Of a DNA stretch of 64,000 nucleotides, positions 60,054 to 64,000 are shown one piece after another. Position 1 is the stretch's first letter; each line of letters starts with the position of its first letter. The notes under the pieces are model-generated. The model was not told where the DNA came from, did no database searches, and worked only from the letters and a program-made list of their open reading frames with translations. Source of the DNA: Edaphochlamys debaryana (taxonomy: Eukaryota; Chlorophyta; Chlorophyceae; Chlamydomonadales); assembly GCA_016858145.1 (NCBI GenBank), contig JAEHOE010000074.1:496001-560000 (forward strand). The letters are read 5' to 3'. The position numbers were made by a program, and so were the translations under genes.

Positions 60054-63000
60054 TCAGGCCTGGCGCAGGTGCGGCATGTCCTTGAGCGATCGCAGCTTCC
60101 GCACGGGCACGGGCGGCGGCGACGGCAGCAGCGGGGCCCCGCCGCCGTGCGACACGCGCCGCTCCGCCAGCGGCGCCAACGGCCCGGCCACGTACATTCG
60201 CAGCGGGTCCAGGAAGCCGCCCCCAGCGCTGTGCCCCCCAAGCGACACCCGCGGCTCGCCCGAGCCGCCACTCGCCTCCGACGCGCCCCCGCCGCTCGCG
60301 TTCACGATGCGGCTGGCGGCCGCGGCCCCGAAGCTGCGTGCCAGCTGGTCGCCCAGCCGCCGCGGCGCGAGTGCGGCGCGCGGCGTGCCTGCGTTGCTGC
60401 CGCTGTGTATGCTGCCCGAGTTCGTAGCCGACAGCGCACCCGAGTGCGGCGCCGAGCCGGCGCCCGTGTCCGCGTCCGAGGCGTAGGAAGACATGGGCTG
60501 CAGCTCCTGGAGGATCGACAGCGGCCGGCCAGCGGGGTGGGCGGAGGAGGCAAAGAGCGGCTGCCCGGGGGCGGTGGCGAGGGCGGCGCCGGTGAGGCTG
60601 GTGCTGGAGCCCCGCGCCGCGGCGCCCAGCGGCGCGAGCGGCGCGCCGCCAGTGAGGCTGGTGCGGATGCGCGGCAGCGGCCCGGCGGCGACGGCGGCGG
60701 CGGCGTGCGGGCTGCCGTACCGGGACGGCCGGGGGCCGTACTCCACGAACGCGGCGTTGGACTCGGATACGGTGCGCTTCTTGGAGTAGGGCAGGCTGGG
60801 CAGGGGCAGGCTGGGCGGCGTGGGGGTGAAGAGGCCGGCCGAGGCCGTCGATGCCTCAGCCACCGGAGGATGCCCAGCGCCCGAGCTGGGGCCCGAGGTG
60901 GGCTCCAGCGCTTGGAGCCGCTCCCGTGCGAGGGCCACGCGGGGGCTGGCCGATGCTCCGCTGTCGCTAATGCGCGCCGGCAGCCCCAGCGGCGGCGCAG
61001 GGGACAGGCCGCTGCTGGTGCCGGCGTTACTTGTGGGCTGCACCTGCAGAGCCATGATGGCGCGACGGCCCGCGCGCGGCGGCGGAATGGGGCCGCCGCC
61101 GACGGTGGCGGCTCCCGTGGACACGGCTGGCGGCGGCGGCACGGTCCCGTCCGCCGGCGGCGGGACAAGCGAGCCCGCCTCCGTCAGCACGCAGCCGCGG
61201 GGCGTGGGCGTGGTGGCGGCGCGCTGCAGCGCCCGGCTCGTGACTGGGTCCTTGGCGGGGGCGGGCTCGGACGTCGTGGGTGGAAGCAGGACGGGCGGGG
61301 GCGCCGGGGGCGCTGCGACGGGTTCCAAGAGCACCCGCTGGGACTTGGAGCGCCATGCGAGGCCGGGCTGGGCTGGCGGCAGAGCAGAGCCGCCCGCGTA
61401 GCTCTGCCGCCGGCTGGGGCCGCCCTCGTCCGCCGCCGCCCCGGCGCCCGGCCCCACACCGTCGGCGTAGCTCACCCGCCGGCTGGGCCCCGCGTCGCCC
61501 GCGAGTGCCGCCGCCGTCGCGTCCATTCGGTCCCGCCACACGGGCGCCTGAGCGCCCGAGTTGGGGCCCGAAGCGCGGCCGCTGCCTCCAACCGCAGCGG
61601 GGCTGCAGTCCCGCTGCTGCTGCGCTGCCGCCTCTGCCCCCGCCTTCTCCTCCAGCTCCATCTTGAGCCGCAGCGCCAGGCCCGACTGGGAGACTCGCGA
61701 CGCTCGCGAGTTGGCGCGTGAGAGCTGGGTGCTGCGGGGCGGCATGGGGACGGGGCTGAAGGTGGCCGAGGGGACGGGCGCGGGGCCCAGCCGGTCCTCC
61801 CAGTCAGAGTCCTCGCCGTTGTGGAGCGACGTCCCGAAGGAGGACTGCCGCCGGTAGGAGGCGGCCGTGCCGAAGCTGGAGCCGTTGTTGGAGGAGCGCA
61901 GCCGCGCTAGCGGCGGGGCGGGCGCGGACGTGCCGGGCACGGGCGCGGGCGAGAAGGTGGGCGTGGGCTCCGTCACGGGCAGGTGGCGGCGGCTGGCGGC
62001 GGAGGTCTCCGTGGCGACCGTGTGGGCAGAGGAGGCGGCCGAAGCGGCCGAGACGTGGGAGCGGGCGGACTGGCGGGAGGACCGCTCGCGCTTGAGCGGG
62101 GGCCCTGGGTCCAGTGCGGCCGCGGGCGGTGTGGCGGGCGGCGACGGCAGCGCCCAGCGCACGTGGCTGGGGCGCGGCTGCAGCCCGCCGTCCGTGTCGC
62201 CCCCGCCCTCGCTGTTCAGCGGCGCCGCCAGCCGCAGTCGCTCCCGCTCCGACGCCAGCTGCTGGGGGTCCCGCAGCAGGCTCTTGGCCCGGGGCAGCGC
62301 TGGCTTGGCGGGGGTGTACTCGAGCTTCTCCCTGGCGGGGGCCGGCTCGGCGGCGGCGTGGGCCGAGGCCGCCGCATCCTGCAGCAGCCGGAGCTGCTCG
62401 CGCTGCGACCCGGCCTGCGCGTGCGCGGGCGGCGGCAGGCTGGGCGGCACGGGCTGCAGGTGGTGGTGCAGCTGGGGGATGGGCTGGGAGTGGGAGGTTT
62501 GGAGGGCGGCCTGGCGGCCGCCCGGTGGGGACCCGGCCCGCTGGGAGGCCTCCTGTGGGAAGCGCTGCTCCGGGAGCTGAGGGTGGGATTGGGAGTGGGG
62601 GTGCGGTGGGGGCTGCTGCTGGCCCGGCGGTAGTGGCAGCGCCATGTGCACGGTGGCGGGCCGGGACGCGGGCTCGTACTCCAGCCGCGCCGACCTGGAC
62701 TTGGCCAGCGAGTGGTTGTTGGGGTTTGGGGCGCCGCCCTGCGCGGAGGCACACAGAAGCAGCTGAGCTCGGGCCATGTGCACCGGACCCTCAGCCCTCA
62801 GCCCCCTCCCTCTCGCCCCAGCCCTCAGCCCCCACCGCCGCAACCCCACCGTGGCCCCGGCCCCGCCGCACCTGTGTGCAGTTGAGCGCGTTGAGCCACC
62901 GCGCCACCGCCCGCTGCCGCTGCCGCTCCAGCTCCAGCTCGGCCTCGTAGGCGCGGTCCGCCTGGCGCTGCAGGGCGCCCGGGCCCCGCGCCTCCGTCTC

Positions 63001-64000
63001 CGCGTCGCTCTGGTCGGCGGCGCCCCCCGCCTCCGACAGAACCTCCGTGCCCCCGTCCGCGTAGGGGTTGGGCGTGGGCGAGGAGGGCCGCTTGGACTGC
63101 TGCCGCTGCTGCAGCTGTGTGGGCGTCAGTAAGGGGGTAGATGCGGGGGTTGCGGGGTCAGTGCTCGGCCGAGTTGTGGTGGCAGAACCCGGCGTGGACG
63201 AGGCTGGAGGCCGACACGGACGGGCCGGCCTTGGAACCCGAACGGCCACCCCTGGCAACTCGTGCTTGGACGCCGCTCCCATCCCTCCACGCCCCCTCCC
63301 AAGTTCGCCATCCCAACACCGGGTCCCACCTGCTCAAACCGCGCCTTCAGCGTCGCCTCCCGCTCCGCCCTCTCCCGGGCCGCGCGCTGCTCGTCCGTCT
63401 CGGGCTCCACCACGTGGTAACCCCGAGCGTCCGACGCAGGCCTAGGCGCGCCCTCCACCCCCGTGCCCGCACTGCCCGTGCTACTGGCCGCGCGCTGCCG
63501 GCTGTGGCTGCGGCTCGGCGCGCCCCGGCTCCTGAAGTCGCTGCGGGCCCTGTGGCTGCTGCGTCGTGACGTGCGGCTGTGGGTGCGGCTGGCCGTGCCC
63601 GCCGAGGACGTGCCGTCGTCTTCCGCAATCTCCTCCTCGTCGGACGTATCCGAGGCCGACTCGGCGTTGTGCCAGCGTATGCTCATGGCCCGCTTGTTGC
63701 TGCCCTGCCGCGCCATGATGCCGCCCTGGCTGAAGGTGCGGCTGCGGCTGCCGGCAGCGCTGGAGCTGGGACCCGAGCTAGAGCGCGCCACGGGCTGGAG
63801 CCCGTCCCCGTTGTGCCCGGGCTTGGAGCCCTGGTCGAGGACCAGCACGTCCGCCTGCTGTTCCTGCTTGGCGCCCGTTGACCGCCAGTTGACCATGAAG
63901 CTGGAGGCGATGCGGAGAGAGGGCCCTGCCACGGAGGGCGCGGTCTGCATCGGGCCCTCGTCCGGGTCCGCGGGCGCCGGCGCCGCAGAGCGGCCGCTCT
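60054..64000 (-). CDS. Large low-complexity Ser/Pro/Ala-rich protein, 5' end outside window
   Basis: Three exons join in phase: 63330 to beyond 64000, 62872-63114 and 60054-62738, giving about 1200 residues within the window. The reading frame stays open past the right edge; an ATG at 63950 may be internal. The chain is mostly disordered. One exon is Ser/Arg-rich with an acidic patch (SDTSDEEEIAEDDGTSS). A helical part follows (DEQRAARERAEREATLKARF, then YEAELELERQRQRAVARW and LNALNCTQ). Then come long Ala/Pro/Ser stretches with repeated RRVSYADGVG / RRQSYAGG-like and RRQSSFGTSLHNGED-like serines after basic residues, which look like kinase sites. The end is SLKDMPHLRQA. I do not recognise a family; a signalling scaffold or cytoskeletal protein would fit, as inference only. 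Confidence 0.6.

Noticed and set aside
59700..61721. A 673-codon ORF on the plus strand
   Set aside because: It lies antisense to the minus-strand exon 60054-62738, which is longer, joins in phase to two more exons and has sensible protein composition. Its Arg/Ala/Gly-rich content is what GC-rich antisense gives.

Overview
This is a window of nuclear DNA from a green alga, most likely of the order Chlamydomonadales (volvocine-type). It is very GC-rich and intron-dense, and candidate poly(A) signals are TGTAA. One gene encodes only the CuA half of cytochrome c oxidase subunit II, the split nuclear form known from chlamydomonad algae. Exons were joined by hand from splice sites, reading phase and protein family, giving about 120 introns. 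Most introns open GTGGGG or GTGAGG and close with a run of C before CAG. The species cannot be named from the sequence alone.

Layout, left to right: (1) Minus strand, 1-1136: a NIPSNAP-family gene cut by the window edge, preceded only 7 nt upstream by an ELF4-like (circadian evening-complex family) ORF. (2) Plus strand, 1335-3320: a class I SAM methyltransferase of the METTL13/EEF1AKMT4 type, divergent from the ELF4-like gene across 198 bp. (3) Plus strand, 3919-22085: GCN1, 49 exons, 2715 codons. (4) Plus strand, 22881-23423: a probable Sen15 subunit of tRNA-splicing endonuclease. (5) Minus strand, 25138-28141: a member of a volvocine-type family with a C-terminal MYND finger; its finger is degenerate and lies in a shifted frame. 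(6) Minus strand, 28612-31537: an unrecognised 635-residue protein. (7) Minus strand, 31854-32516: an RGG-rich protein with a mitochondrial-like N-terminus, divergent from (8) PRP8 at 32789-48417, plus strand, 46 exons, 2390 codons. (9) Minus strand, 49916-50356: COX2B. (10) Minus strand, 51681-53951: mitochondrial ribosomal protein uL3m, divergent from (11) a small single-membrane-span protein at 54217-55405, plus strand. (12) Minus strand, 56632-58403: an unrecognised 250-residue protein with a 6-nt first exon. (13) Minus strand, 60054 to beyond the right edge: a large low-complexity Ser/Pro/Ala-rich protein.

The genes do not form one pathway. Several serve RNA or translation (GCN1, Sen15, PRP8, uL3m, the methyltransferase), and several are mitochondrial (NIPSNAP, COX2B, uL3m, probably the RGG protein). 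I saw no transposon ORF, rRNA, tRNA or CRISPR array. The features most worth checking are the ELF4-like/NIPSNAP pair as a possible bicistronic transcript, a perfect palindrome placing a TGTAA signal on each strand between two convergent genes, two GC-AG introns, and the G-rich start / C-rich end of nearly every intron.
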